From assembly GCF_000744705.1 (NCBI RefSeq), contig NZ_JQML01000001.1:2800017-2864016 (forward strand): a DNA stretch of 64,000 nucleotides. Direction: 5' to 3'. Position numbers and translations under genes: made by a program. Shown in pieces: positions 43,163-51,186 of this stretch (position 1 is the stretch's first letter; every line of letters starts with the position of its first letter). The DNA comes from Streptacidiphilus albus JL83 (GTDB lineage Bacteria > Actinomycetota > Actinomycetes > Streptomycetales > Streptomycetaceae). Under the pieces are notes generated by a model, which was given only the letters and a program-made list of their open reading frames with translations, did not search any database and was not told the DNA's origin.

Positions 43163-44308
43163 GTGAACGCCACGCCGCTCGCCGTGCTCGACCTGGTGCC
43201 GGTCTCCTCCGGCTCCTCCGCCCCCGAGGCGCTGCGCAACAGCATCGACCTGGCCCAGCAGGCCGAACGACTCGGCTACACCCGCTACTGGTTCGCCGAG
43301 CACCACCTCAACCCCGGCGTCGCCGGGACCTCCCCCGCCGTGCTGCTGGCGCTGACCGCGTCCGCCACCTCGACCATCCGGATCGGCTCCGGGGCCGTCC
43401 AGCTGGGCCACCGGACGGCGCTGTCCACGGTCGAGGAGTTCGGCCTGATCGACGCCCTGCACCCGGGCCGGATCGACCTCGGCCTGGGCCGCTCGGCCGG
43501 ACGGCCGCCCAAGCCCGGGGCGCCGGTGCGCCGGCCGGCGCTGGTGGGCGCGGAGCGGACGGCGGTGGTGGACGGCCGGACCGCCAACGGGCTGCGGATA
43601 CCGCCGAAGTTCTCCTTCGCCGGGCTGCTCTCCTCGCCCCGCTTCGTGCTGCACCAGGAGCTGCTCCAGCAGCGCCACGCGGAGTCGCAGGACTACACGG
43701 AGCAGATCGGCGACATCCTGGCGCTGCTGGCCGGGACCTACCGCTCCGCCAACGGCGAGGAGGCGCACATCGTGCCCGGCGAGGGCGCCGACCTGGAGCT
43801 GTGGATCCTGGGCAGCAGCGGCGGCGAGAGCGCCGAGGCGGCGGGCGCCAACGGGCTGCGCTTCGCGGCCAACTACCACGTCAGCCCGGGCACGGTGCTG
43901 GAGGCCGCCGAGGGCTACCGGGCGGCGTTCCGCCCCTCGGCGGTGCTGGACCGCCCCTATGTGACGGTCTCCGCCGACGTGGTGGTGGCCGAGGACGAGG
44001 CCGCCGCGCGGGAGCTCGCCGCCGGCTACGGGCCGTGGGTGCGCTCCATCCGCACCGCCGCCGGCGCGATCAGGTTCCCGACCCCGGCCGAGGCCCGCGC
44101 CCTGCCCTGGTCCGACGCCGACCGGGAGCTGGTCGCGGACCGGGTGGACACCCAGTTCGTCGGCACCCCCGGCCAGGTGGCGGACCAGCTGGAGCGGCTG
44201 CGGGACGCGACCGGCGCGGACGAACTGGTGGTCACCACCATCACCCACGACCACGCCGACCGGGTCCACTCCTACCGGCTGCTGGCGGAGGAGTGGGCGC
44301 GCCGCTGA
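43163..44308 (+). CDS. LLM-class monooxygenase 4, MsnO8-like
   Basis: A 381-residue luciferase-like protein. LAVLDLVPVSSGSSAPEAL, ERLGYTRYWFAEHHLNPGVAG and VQLGHRTALSTVEEFGLIDALHPGRIDLGLGR (read in sections) match the MsnO8 branch that accompanies sulfur-scavenging genes in actinobacteria. An insert near residues 115-160 is unusual in length. GTG 43163 has a perfect AAAGGAGG eight bases upstream. It is the last of four monooxygenase genes and ends before a strong terminator. Confidence 0.88.
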   Translation: MNATPLAVLDLVPVSSGSSAPEALRNSIDLAQQAERLGYTRYWFAEHHLNPGVAGTSPAVLLALTASATSTIRIGSGAVQLGHRTALSTVEEFGLIDALHPGRIDLGLGRSAGRPPKPGAPVRRPALVGAERTAVVDGRTANGLRIPPKFSFAGLLSSPRFVLHQELLQQRHAESQDYTEQIGDILALLAGTYRSANGEEAHIVPGEGADLELWILGSSGGESAEAAGANGLRFAANYHVSPGTVLEAAEGYRAAFRPSAVLDRPYVTVSADVVVAEDEAAARELAAGYGPWVRSIRTAAGAIRFPTPAEARALPWSDADRELVADRVDTQFVGTPGQVADQLERLRDATGADELVVTTITHDHADRVHSYRLLAEEWARR

Positions 44309-44324
44309 CCACTGTGGGCGGGGA

Positions 44325-44368
44325 GTGACGGGGCGGCGCGGGGAGGGGACGCGCCGCCCCGTCACTTT
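44325..44368 (+). terminator. Strong terminator after the monooxygenase operon
   Basis: A perfect 16-bp stem (44325-44340 with 44350-44365, 9-base loop) followed by TTT. Confidence 0.9.
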
Positions 44369-44406
44369 GCGCTGCCGTCACCGGGGTTCCACCCCGCGGA
44401 CCCCAT

Positions 44407-44460
44407 CCGGAGTCACTTCTCCGCTTGTGCTAGCGTACGCATCCGGAGTCGTATCTCCGG
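44407..44460. promoter_or_regulatory. Two operator palindromes flanking an extended -10 promoter
   Basis: CGGAG-N6-CTCCG at 44408-44423 and CCGGAG-N6-CTCCGG at 44443-44460 share ATCCGGAGTC and start about 36 bases apart. Between them lies an extended -10, TGC-TAGCGT (44428-44436). They are the probable sites of the TetR regulator encoded after the exporter. Confidence 0.75.
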
Positions 44461-44489
44461 TTAACTTCGTCAGTGGGATCCACACACTT

Positions 44490-45953
44490 ATGGCCAGGAC
44501 CAGTACCCGTCCCCATTACAACGTCACCTTCGCCGTCCTCCTGCTCGGAGTGGCGGCCTACTCCCTCCTCCAGTCGATGGTCGTCCCGGTCCTGCCGACG
44601 CTGATCACCGACCTCCACACCACCCAGGACACCGCGACCTGGCTGATGACCGCCTACCTGCTCTCGGCCTCGGTGGCCACGCCGATCCTCGGCCGGATAG
44701 CCGACATGGTCGGCAAGGAGCGGATGCTGATCGTCACGCTGCTCGCGCTGACCGTCGGCTCGGCGCTGGCCGGGCTCTCGCACTCGATCGGGCTGATGAT
44801 CGTCGCGCGAGTGATCCAGGGCCTGGGCGGCGGCGTGCTGCCGATCTCCTTCGGCATCATCCGCGACGAGTTCCCGGCCGTCCGGGTGCGCGGCGCCGTG
44901 GGCATCACCGCCGCGCTGACCGCCGTCGGCGGCGGCTTCGGCCTGATCCTGGCCGGTCCGATCGTCGACAACATGGACTACCACTGGCTGTTCTGGTTCC
45001 CGATGATCATGACGGCCATCGCCACCGTCGCGACCTGGCTGTTCGTCCCCGAGTCCCCGGTCCGCACCCCCGGCCGGATCAGCTGGGGCGCGGCCGCGCT
45101 GCTCTCGGCCTGGCTGATCACCCTGCTGCTGGGCGTCTCCGAGGGCCCGATCTGGGGCTGGGGCTCCGCCCGGATCATCGGCCTGTTCGCCGCCGCCGTG
45201 GTCTGCGCCGCCCTCTGGATCCTGGTCGAGCTCCGCTCCGACGCCCCGCTGATCGACATGCGGATGATGCGGATCCCCGCCGTCTGGACCGCCAACCTGG
45301 TGGCCCTGCTCTTCGGTGTCGTGATGTACACCACGATGACCTTCCTGCCGCAGCTGGTGCAGACGCCGGAGAAGCTGGCCGGCTACGGCTTCAGCGCCAG
45401 CATCACCCAGTCCGGCCTCTACATGCTGCCGATGACCATCGGCATGTTCATCCTCGGCGTGGCCACCGGACCGCTCGCGGCCCGGTTCGGCTCCAAGCGG
45501 GTGCTGGTCGCCGGCGGTCTGGTCACCGTGCTGCCGTTCCTGCTGCTGGCCCTCCAGCACGACGAGGCGTGGGAGCTCTACACCGCCTCCGCCGTGATGG
45601 GCGTCGGCATGGGCCTCGCCTTCTCCTCCATGTCCTCGATCGTGGTCGAGGCCGTCTCCCCGGAGCAGACCGGCGTCGCCAGCGGCATGAACGCCAACAT
45701 CCGCACCATCGGCGGCGCGATCGGCAGCGGCATCGCGGCCAGTATCCTGGCCTCGGGCGTCACCGCCGCGCACCCGTTCCCCCCGGACTCGGGCTACACC
45801 AACACCTTCTGGATGCTCACCGGGGCCGCCGTGCTCGCAGCGGCGGCGTCGCTGATCATTCCGACGGTCCGCAAGGGCGTCGGACCGGCCGCGCCCGGGC
45901 ACCCCGGCGCACAGGACGCGGCATCCGAGGGCGAGGAAGCAGCCATCGCATGA
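44490..45953 (+). CDS. MFS drug exporter, DHA2 (14-helix) type
   Basis: A 487-residue membrane transporter with about 14 predicted helices. Motif A is GRIADMVGKERML between helices 2 and 3; RVIQGLGGGVLPISFGIIRDEFP is the antiporter motif C-region of proton-coupled drug exporters. SMSSIVVEAVSPEQTGVASGMNANIRTIGGAIGSG (in sections) is typical of DHA2. ATG 44490 is chosen because the protein then starts directly before helix 1; the ribosome site GGGA is weak. It probably expels a toxic compound that also acts as inducer of the downstream TetR protein, whose gene overlaps its stop. Confidence 0.93.
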   Translation: MARTSTRPHYNVTFAVLLLGVAAYSLLQSMVVPVLPTLITDLHTTQDTATWLMTAYLLSASVATPILGRIADMVGKERMLIVTLLALTVGSALAGLSHSIGLMIVARVIQGLGGGVLPISFGIIRDEFPAVRVRGAVGITAALTAVGGGFGLILAGPIVDNMDYHWLFWFPMIMTAIATVATWLFVPESPVRTPGRISWGAAALLSAWLITLLLGVSEGPIWGWGSARIIGLFAAAVVCAALWILVELRSDAPLIDMRMMRIPAVWTANLVALLFGVVMYTTMTFLPQLVQTPEKLAGYGFSASITQSGLYMLPMTIGMFILGVATGPLAARFGSKRVLVAGGLVTVLPFLLLALQHDEAWELYTASAVMGVGMGLAFSSMSSIVVEAVSPEQTGVASGMNANIRTIGGAIGSGIAASILASGVTAAHPFPPDSGYTNTFWMLTGAAVLAAAASLIIPTVRKGVGPAAPGHPGAQDAASEGEEAAIA

Positions 45954-46660
45954 CCGAGAGCCCGGTGCGGCCGACGCCGCCCGCCCCCGAGGCACCCCTG
46001 CCGACGCCGGACGCCGGGACGGCCGCCGCGCCGAAGGCGCTGCGGCGCGACGCGGCGGAGAACCGGGAGCGGCTGCTCCGGGCCGCCTGGCAGGTCTTCG
46101 CCGAGCACGGCCCGGACGCCGGGGTCGAGGAGATCGCCCGGCGGGCCGGGGTCGGCATGGGGACCCTCTACCGCCGCTTCCCCACCAAGGAGGCCCTGGT
46201 CGAGGCGCTCAACGACGGGCTGCTGGCGGAGATCCTCAGCAGCGCCCGCCGGGCGGTGGCCGAACAGCCGCACGGGCTCGGCCTGGAGGCCTACCTCTGG
46301 TACACCGGGACGACGATGTCGGCCCACCACGGCTGCCTCTCCCGGCTCTGGCAGGGCGCGCCACCGGCGAGCGACCCGCGCCGGGTGGAGCTCTGGAGCC
46401 TGGTGGGCATCCTGCTGGAGCAGGCCAAGGAGGCCGGCGAGATCCGGCAGGACCTGACCCTCACCGACGTCTACCTGTGCGTGCTGACCCTGCGCAGCCT
46501 GATCGACGACACGGCGGCCCAGGCCCCGGACATCTGGAAGCGCCACCTGGCGGTGGTGCTGGCCGGCTTCCGCCCGGCCGGGACGCCGCTCGGGCACCGT
46601 CCCGAGGACGACAGCCTGGTGCAGACCGGCGTCGCCTGCCGCCCGCAGCGGCACCACTGA
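45950..46660 (+). CDS. TetR-family regulator of the MFS exporter
   Basis: A 236-residue regulator. After an Ala/Pro-rich start of about 30 residues, the helix-turn-helix is in AAWQVFAEHGPDAGVEEIARRAGVGMGTLYRRFPTK (about residues 42-78). The rest is helical with an inducer pocket expected in HHGCLSRLW...LWSLVGILLEQAK and a TetR C-terminal domain. ATG 45950 overlaps the exporter's stop by four bases. It likely represses the exporter through the two palindromes upstream of that gene, and, being downstream in the same transcript, itself. Confidence 0.9.
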   Translation: MTESPVRPTPPAPEAPLPTPDAGTAAAPKALRRDAAENRERLLRAAWQVFAEHGPDAGVEEIARRAGVGMGTLYRRFPTKEALVEALNDGLLAEILSSARRAVAEQPHGLGLEAYLWYTGTTMSAHHGCLSRLWQGAPPASDPRRVELWSLVGILLEQAKEAGEIRQDLTLTDVYLCVLTLRSLIDDTAAQAPDIWKRHLAVVLAGFRPAGTPLGHRPEDDSLVQTGVACRPQRHH

Positions 46661-46766
46661 CCCTGCGTCGACACCGCCCCGGGGGCAGGCCGTCCCCGGC
46701 GGGTTCCGACCCGGCCCCGGGGAGCGGTCGCTTGGTGCTGTCGTAGCCGCGTGCAAGTCTTGGGGC

Positions 46767-47507
46767 ATGAGCGACACGCGGCGCAGTCAGCGCTACTCCG
46801 TGCCCACCGGGCGGCCCTTCCTGCTCGGCGAGCTCAGGACCAAGCTCGCCGCCATCGAGGGCCAGGCCCGGGCACTGTACGAGAACTCCCACCCGGCCGA
46901 GATCGAGGTGGTGGCCGACGAGCTGTACCTGCTCTTCACCACCGCCCGCAACCTCGCCCCGCCGCGCACCTACACCGGCTGCGACCGCCACCCCAACGGC
47001 GCGATCGACCCCGAGGCGCCGCAGGGCTGGACCCGCTGCCTGCTCTGCAACGAGGCCCGGCGGCGCGGCACCGCGTCGACCGCCGTCCCGGCGGTGGCCC
47101 GGGCCACCGCCCTGGGCTACCCGCTGCCGGACGGCCCCTACACCGTCGAGCTGCTGCTCGGCTTCCTGCGCGCGACCACCGAGCAGGCCTATGCGCTGGA
47201 CCTGCGCTCGGCCGAGTCCGCCTACGCCGACCTGGCCGACGTGGTGCACCAGGCGTTCATCGTCGCGCGCGAGCTCTCGCGTCCGCGCAACACCTCGGGC
47301 TGCGACCGGCATCCGGGCGCGCCGACCGACCCGACGGCGGACAACGCCTGCCTGTTCTGCGTCGCCGACCGCCGCCGCCGGCTGGACGAGCGCGACGGCG
47401 TCCCGGTGATGACCGCCCGAGCGGCGCTCCGCGGCACCCAGCGCCGCCGCCCGAGCGCGCCCCGGCCCAACCCGGGCGCCGGATCGGAGACCTCGCCGCC
47501 ACAGTAG
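46767..47507 (+). CDS. Duplicated Cys/His-motif protein of unknown function
   Basis: A 246-residue protein that I cannot place in a known family. It consists of two related halves, each a helical segment ending in a Cys/His motif: TGCDRHPNGAIDPE...CLLCNEARRR (about residues 71-100) and SGCDRHPGAPTDPT...CLFCVADRRRR (about 176-212). Each has CDRHP then CxxC, a plausible zinc site. The helical parts align as RxLYENSH.../...ALDLRSAE and TTARNLAPPRTYTGC/IVARELSRPRNTSGC. The C-terminus is basic and Pro-rich. It may be leaderless: AAGTCT at 46755-46760 with TTGGTG at 46732-46737, and the ATG six bases after. It faces the convergent histidine-phosphatase gene. Confidence 0.72.
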   Translation: MSDTRRSQRYSVPTGRPFLLGELRTKLAAIEGQARALYENSHPAEIEVVADELYLLFTTARNLAPPRTYTGCDRHPNGAIDPEAPQGWTRCLLCNEARRRGTASTAVPAVARATALGYPLPDGPYTVELLLGFLRATTEQAYALDLRSAESAYADLADVVHQAFIVARELSRPRNTSGCDRHPGAPTDPTADNACLFCVADRRRRLDERDGVPVMTARAALRGTQRRRPSAPRPNPGAGSETSPPQ

Positions 47508-47548
47508 GCCGACCGCGGTCGGCAGCCGTCCGGCGGTGGCGGACCGCC
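47508..47548. terminator. Paired hairpins between convergent genes
   Basis: The 16-bp palindrome GCCGACCGCGGTCGGC begins at 47508, and GGCGGT-GGCGG-ACCGCC lies at 47532-47548. Together they can stop transcription from both sides. Confidence 0.6.
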
Positions 47549-47555
47549 GCGCGGG

Positions 47556-48320
47556 TCAGCCGATCGGCTCGGTGGAGTCGCCCGCCAGCAGCAGCTGCGG
47601 GACCTGGGTGAAGTCCCAACCGCCCCCGCTGCGAGCGGTGAGCACCCAGACCAGGTCGAAGCGGTCGTCCGGCCAGGAGGACGGCGGAGTCGGGCTGACC
47701 GGACCGAGGTGGTCGATGATGGCGGCGATGCTCTCGTGCTCCCAGGCGACCAGCCGGGGTCCGGCGGAGGCGAGCAGCGCCGCCGCGAGCGCGGCCTCCT
47801 GCCCCTTGGCGAAGCGCAGGTCCAACTGGACGCCGAGGGCGGCGGCGGTCGGGGTCGCCGTCTCCTCCGGCCGGCGGCTACCGCCGCTGCTCGGGTCGGC
47901 GGCGTGGACGCCGGCCGGCCGGACCAGCCCGGTCCTGACCGGGACCGGGGCGCCGCTGCCGTCGCGCGGCGCGAACAGTCCGGTCAGCGCGCCCGCCCGG
48001 GTCCAGCCCTGGACGGTCAGCGACTCGGAGTCCTTCTTCCCGTCGGCGGTGATGCCGTACGGGGCTCCCGAGCCGGTGGGCTTCTCCGCGTGACGGATGA
48101 TCATAATGACGTCCGGGCCGGCCGCTGCCGACCCGGCCGACGGGATCGGCGCCGCAGTCGGGTCCCCGGCCCGAGCCCCGGTCGGCGTCGCGGCCTTCGC
48201 CGCGTCCTTCCCGTGGCCGCCGCAGCCGGCCAGCAGCGGCACCGCCGCCGACGCGGCGAACAGGCCCAGCACGGCGCGGCGCGGTCGCCCTGATGCTTCG
48301 GAAACTGGAGCCTCGGACAT
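47556..48320 (-). CDS. Histidine-phosphatase-type lipoprotein
   Basis: A 254-residue exported protein. The signal has GRPRRAVLGLFAASAAVPLLAGC; it ends in a lipobox (LLAGC) and carries a twin arginine before the hydrophobic part, so Tat export is possible. The mature domain has IIRHAEKP, the RHxx motif of histidine phosphatases (phosphoglycerate-mutase-like fold). The other catalytic features (RP..T with a second His in AWEHESI) are partly visible, so activity is plausible but untested. The ATG at 48320 has GGAGGGGG eight bases upstream on its strand. Its function at the cell surface is unknown. Confidence 0.82.
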   Translation of the reverse strand: MSEAPVSEASGRPRRAVLGLFAASAAVPLLAGCGGHGKDAAKAATPTGARAGDPTAAPIPSAGSAAAGPDVIMIIRHAEKPTGSGAPYGITADGKKDSESLTVQGWTRAGALTGLFAPRDGSGAPVPVRTGLVRPAGVHAADPSSGGSRRPEETATPTAAALGVQLDLRFAKGQEAALAAALLASAGPRLVAWEHESIAAIIDHLGPVSPTPPSSWPDDRFDLVWVLTARSGGGWDFTQVPQLLLAGDSTEPIG

Positions 48321-48402
48321 GGTCGGTCCCCCTCCGCCCGGAGGCAGTTGCCATCGGCGCGGCGCTCCGGGCGGCGCCACGGCCGCCCACCCTAACCGTC
48401 CA

Positions 48403-49212
48403 TTACGGGACAAAATCCGAATCACCGGTAAGAGGCGGGTACGAAGCATCGGACCGGTCCGCGGTCGGCTGCCGGTAGCGCCCCGGCGTGGTGCCGAAGG
48501 CGTGGCGGAAGGACTCGATGAAGGCGCTGGTGCTGCTGTAGCCGCAGTCGGCGGCGACCGCGGTGACGGAGGCCCCGGACGCCAGCAGCACCAGCGAGTG
48601 GTGCAGCCGCAACTGGGTGCGCCACTGCGGGAAGCTCATCCCGGTCTCCCGCCGGAAGAGACGGCTGAGCGTGCGCTCGCCGGCGCCGACGGCCGCGCCG
48701 AACGCGGCCAGGTTCCGCTGGTCGGCCGGGTCGGCGTGGAGCAGCGCGGCGATGCCCCGCAGCCGCTCGTCCGCCGGGGACGGCAGGTGCAGCGGAAGCG
48801 TGTCGACCTGCTGGAGCTGGTCGAACGCGACCTGCCGCAGATTGCCCCGCCGCCGGTCGGCCTCGGCGCCGGTCCCGTCGAGGGAGGTCAGGCTGATGAT
48901 GACCTCGCGCAGCAGCGGGGAGACGGCGAGCACCGTCGGCCGGTCGACCCGGATCGGGTCCATGGCCCGGTCGAAGGCCAGCGTCCGCATCAGGGTCGGG
49001 CCGTGGGCCCGGTGCGCGTGGGCGGCCCCGGCCGGGATCCAGACCGCGCGGTGCGGCGGGACGATCCAGCCGCCCGCCTCGGTCGACACCGCCAGGACGC
49101 CCCGGCTGGGGTGGATCAGTTGGTGCACGGCGTGGTCGTGCCAGTCGATGGTCTGCCGGTGCGCGAGCTCCGAGCGGGTCGAGCCGGACAGCGAACGGCG
49201 GGTTGGCGACAC
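48403..49212 (-). CDS. AraC-family regulator, divergent from an MFS gene
   Basis: About 269 residues. The N-terminal part is a cupin-like sensor (WHDHAVHQLIHPSRGVLAV, RAVWIPAGAAHAHRAHG). The C-terminal AraC domain has two helix-turn-helices: LAAFGAAVGAGERTLSRLFR and VTAVAADCGYSSTSAFIESF followed by GTTPGRYR. The GTG at 49212 is preferred over ATG 49260 because the 16 codons between include CTA, ATA, CTA and CTT, rare in this genome, and contain TAGTCT, a likely -10 eight bases before that GTG. It probably controls the MFS gene next to it; 13-bp direct repeats in the gap suit an AraC-type site. Confidence 0.85.
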   Translation of the reverse strand: MSPTRRSLSGSTRSELAHRQTIDWHDHAVHQLIHPSRGVLAVSTEAGGWIVPPHRAVWIPAGAAHAHRAHGPTLMRTLAFDRAMDPIRVDRPTVLAVSPLLREVIISLTSLDGTGAEADRRRGNLRQVAFDQLQQVDTLPLHLPSPADERLRGIAALLHADPADQRNLAAFGAAVGAGERTLSRLFRRETGMSFPQWRTQLRLHHSLVLLASGASVTAVAADCGYSSTSAFIESFRHAFGTTPGRYRQPTADRSDASYPPLTGDSDFVP

Positions 49213-49287
49213 AAGTAGGCAGACTATCGATAGCCGATCCTCCCCGCCGCTCGACACCATGAGGTCGTCCCCGGGCACAGCCCGAGC

Positions 49288-49315
49288 GCCGACAGCGACG
49301 TAGCCGACAGCGACG
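49288..49315. promoter_or_regulatory. 13-bp direct repeats between AraC and MFS genes
   Basis: GCCGACAGCGACG occurs at 49288-49300 and again at 49303-49315, a 15-base period. AraC proteins usually bind direct repeats of this kind. The second copy abuts the MFS ribosome site. Confidence 0.55.
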
Positions 49316-49328
49316 AAGGAGAGCGGCC

Positions 49329-50534
49329 GTGACCGACACCGGCATCGACGAGGCAGCCACCGCCGGGGCGGACGGCGCCGCCGCCCCCCTCGGCGCCTGG
49401 CGGCGGATGCGGCTGTGGGGCATGGCCCACGCCGTCGACGACCTCTACCAGGGACTGATCCCGGCCAGCGTCCCCTACTTCGTGCTGGACCGGCACTACG
49501 GCTACGTCGCGGCCTCCGGGCTCACCCTGGCCGCGACCATCGGCAGTTCCGTGCCGCAGCCGTTCATCGGTCTGGCCGTGGACCGGATGCGGCTGGGCCG
49601 GCTGCCCGCCATCGGCATCGCCCTGGCCGGGACCGGCCTCGGGCTGTCCGGGCTGCTCGGCTCCTACGCCGCGGTCTGGTGCGCGATCCTGCTCTCCGGC
49701 CTCGGTATCGCCATGTTCCACCCCTCGGCCGGCAAGGCCGCCAGGGAGGCGGCCGGGGACAGCGCGAGTGCGATGAGCATCTTCGCGGCCGGCGGCAGCG
49801 TCGGCTTCTTCCTCGCCCCGGTGCTGGCGACGCCCGCGCTGATCGCCTGGGGCGTCGGCGCGACCGCGCTGTTCCTCCCGCCCGCGCTGCTGACCGCGTT
49901 CGTACTGCTGCGCCACCGCCGCCGCGGCGGCGACCTCGGCGCAACCGCCGTGCTGCGCACCGGCCGTGACCGCTGGCGTCCGTTCGCGGCGCTGACCGGG
50001 GTGGCGGTGGTCCGGTCGACCGCGTTCTTCGGCATCAGCACCTTCATCGAGCTCTACTGGCTGCACCAGCTGCACGCCTCGCGCGCCCTGGCCGGGGTGG
50101 CGCTGACCTGCTTCCTGGCCGGCGGGGTCGTCGGCACGCTGCTCGGCGGCCGGATCGCCGACCGCTTCGGGATGGTGCGCACCGTGCAGTCCGGCGCGGC
50201 CCTGCTGCTGCCGATGCTGATCGGGCTGCGGCTGACCTCCGGCAGCCTCCTCCCGCTGGTGTTCGCGGCGCTCACCGGGATCGCGCTGAACATCCCGTTC
50301 GCGGTGCTGGTGAAGCTCGGCCAGGACTACCTGCCGACCCGCCCGGGCACGGCGGCCGGGGTCACCCTGGGCCTCGGCGTCAGCATCGGCGGCCTGACCG
50401 CCCCGGCCTTCGGCCTGATCGCCGACGCCAACGGCCCGCAGGGCGTCCTGGACGCCCTCTGCCTGGTCCCCCCGATCGCCGTCCTGCTCGGCCTGCTCCT
50501 GCCGGAACCGGGCGGAATACCTGCGGTAGCATGA
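49329..50534 (+). CDS. MFS transporter, fosmidomycin-resistance (Fsr)-like
   Basis: A 401-residue transporter with about 12 helices. HAVDDLYQGLIPASVPYFV near helix 1 and GLGIAMFHPSAGKAAREAA at helix 4 (the FHPxA motif) are typical of the Fsr branch, which exports fosmidomycin and other small compounds. ADRFGMVRTVQSG is motif A of the second half. GTG 49329 follows AAGGAGAG with five bases between. The AraC gene beside it is the likely regulator. Its stop overlaps the first ATG of the VapB-like frame (ATGA). Confidence 0.9.
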   Translation: MTDTGIDEAATAGADGAAAPLGAWRRMRLWGMAHAVDDLYQGLIPASVPYFVLDRHYGYVAASGLTLAATIGSSVPQPFIGLAVDRMRLGRLPAIGIALAGTGLGLSGLLGSYAAVWCAILLSGLGIAMFHPSAGKAAREAAGDSASAMSIFAAGGSVGFFLAPVLATPALIAWGVGATALFLPPALLTAFVLLRHRRRGGDLGATAVLRTGRDRWRPFAALTGVAVVRSTAFFGISTFIELYWLHQLHASRALAGVALTCFLAGGVVGTLLGGRIADRFGMVRTVQSGAALLLPMLIGLRLTSGSLLPLVFAALTGIALNIPFAVLVKLGQDYLPTRPGTAAGVTLGLGVSIGGLTAPAFGLIADANGPQGVLDALCLVPPIAVLLGLLLPEPGGIPAVA

Positions 50535-50544
50535 GTAGCATGAG
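50527..50544 (+). promoter_or_regulatory. Tandem TAGCATGAG repeat at the antitoxin start
   Basis: TAGCATGAG occurs twice head-to-tail at 50527-50535 and 50536-50544. TAGCAT (50527-50532) could be a -10 for a leaderless start at ATG 50540. Ribbon-helix-helix antitoxins often bind short repeats in their own promoter. The same bases also code for Met-Ser-Ser in the longer frame, so chance repetition is possible. Confidence 0.45.
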
Positions 50545-50791
50545 CAGTAGCAAGAAGTACTCGGTCAGCCTCCCGGAGGACCTTGCCGAGACCGTCCGCT
50601 CCCGGACCGGACCGGGAGCGTTCTCGGCCTACGTCGCCGAGGCACTCGAACACAAGCTCGCCATGGACAAGCTCGCGGAGATCGTCGCCGACTTCGAGAC
50701 GGACAACGACCCCATCACGCCGGAAGAGCTCGCCGCCGCCATGGCGGACCTGGACCACGAGACCCCGGACAGCCGGAGGCATGCCGCCTGA
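50540..50791 (+). CDS. VapB/CopG-like antitoxin
   Basis: An 83-residue protein. The N-terminal stretch KKYSVSLPEDLAETVRSR followed by AFSAYVAEALEHKL has the pattern of a ribbon-helix-helix DNA-binding domain. The acidic C-terminal half (ADFETDNDPITPEELAAAMADL) is the usual toxin-binding tail. The next gene is a PIN-domain toxin overlapping its stop, which supports a type II toxin-antitoxin pair. ATG 50540 suits a leaderless start; ATG 50531, overlapping the MFS stop, would add Met-Ser-Ser. Confidence 0.8.
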   Translation: MSSSKKYSVSLPEDLAETVRSRTGPGAFSAYVAEALEHKLAMDKLAEIVADFETDNDPITPEELAAAMADLDHETPDSRRHAA

Positions 50792-51183
50792 TGCCGGGCA
50801 CACTGCTTCTGGACAGCGAAGGACTCTCCAAGCTCTACCGCAAGGACCGCGGGGTCATCGCGTACATCGAAGCCGCGAGAATCCGGGGCGTCCGGACCGG
50901 ATGCACCGTCATGACCCTCCTGGAGGCGGACGACCCCCGGATCCACCGGGCCCGGATCTCGTTCGCGCTCTCCCTGATCGATGTCCACGACGTCAACCGG
51001 GAACTGGCCGACGCCGCTGCCGCCATGCTGCGCACTCATGGCCTGCGCGGCCACAAGTACGCCATCGACGCGGTGCTGGCAGCCCTTGCCCGGTCCGGTC
51101 CCGGGCCGGTCACGGTACTGACCTCGGACCCGGAGGACCTCACCCTGCTCTGCGGGCCCGCCGTCCGGGTCGTCAAGGTCTGA
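50791..51183 (+). CDS. PIN-domain (VapC-like) toxin
   Basis: A 130-residue PIN-domain protein, expected to be a Mg-dependent RNase. The acidic active-site residues are found in order: Asp8 in LLLDSEG, a Glu in LLEADD, Asp in KYAIDAVLAAL and Asp in LTSDPEDL. ATG at 50791 overlaps the antitoxin stop (TGATG), the usual coupling of vapBC pairs; GGAGG lies at 50775-50779. The gene ends three bases before the convergent DeoR-family gene, with no room for a terminator. Confidence 0.85.
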   Translation: MPGTLLLDSEGLSKLYRKDRGVIAYIEAARIRGVRTGCTVMTLLEADDPRIHRARISFALSLIDVHDVNRELADAAAAMLRTHGLRGHKYAIDAVLAALARSGPGPVTVLTSDPEDLTLLCGPAVRVVKV

Positions 51184-51186
51184 CCC

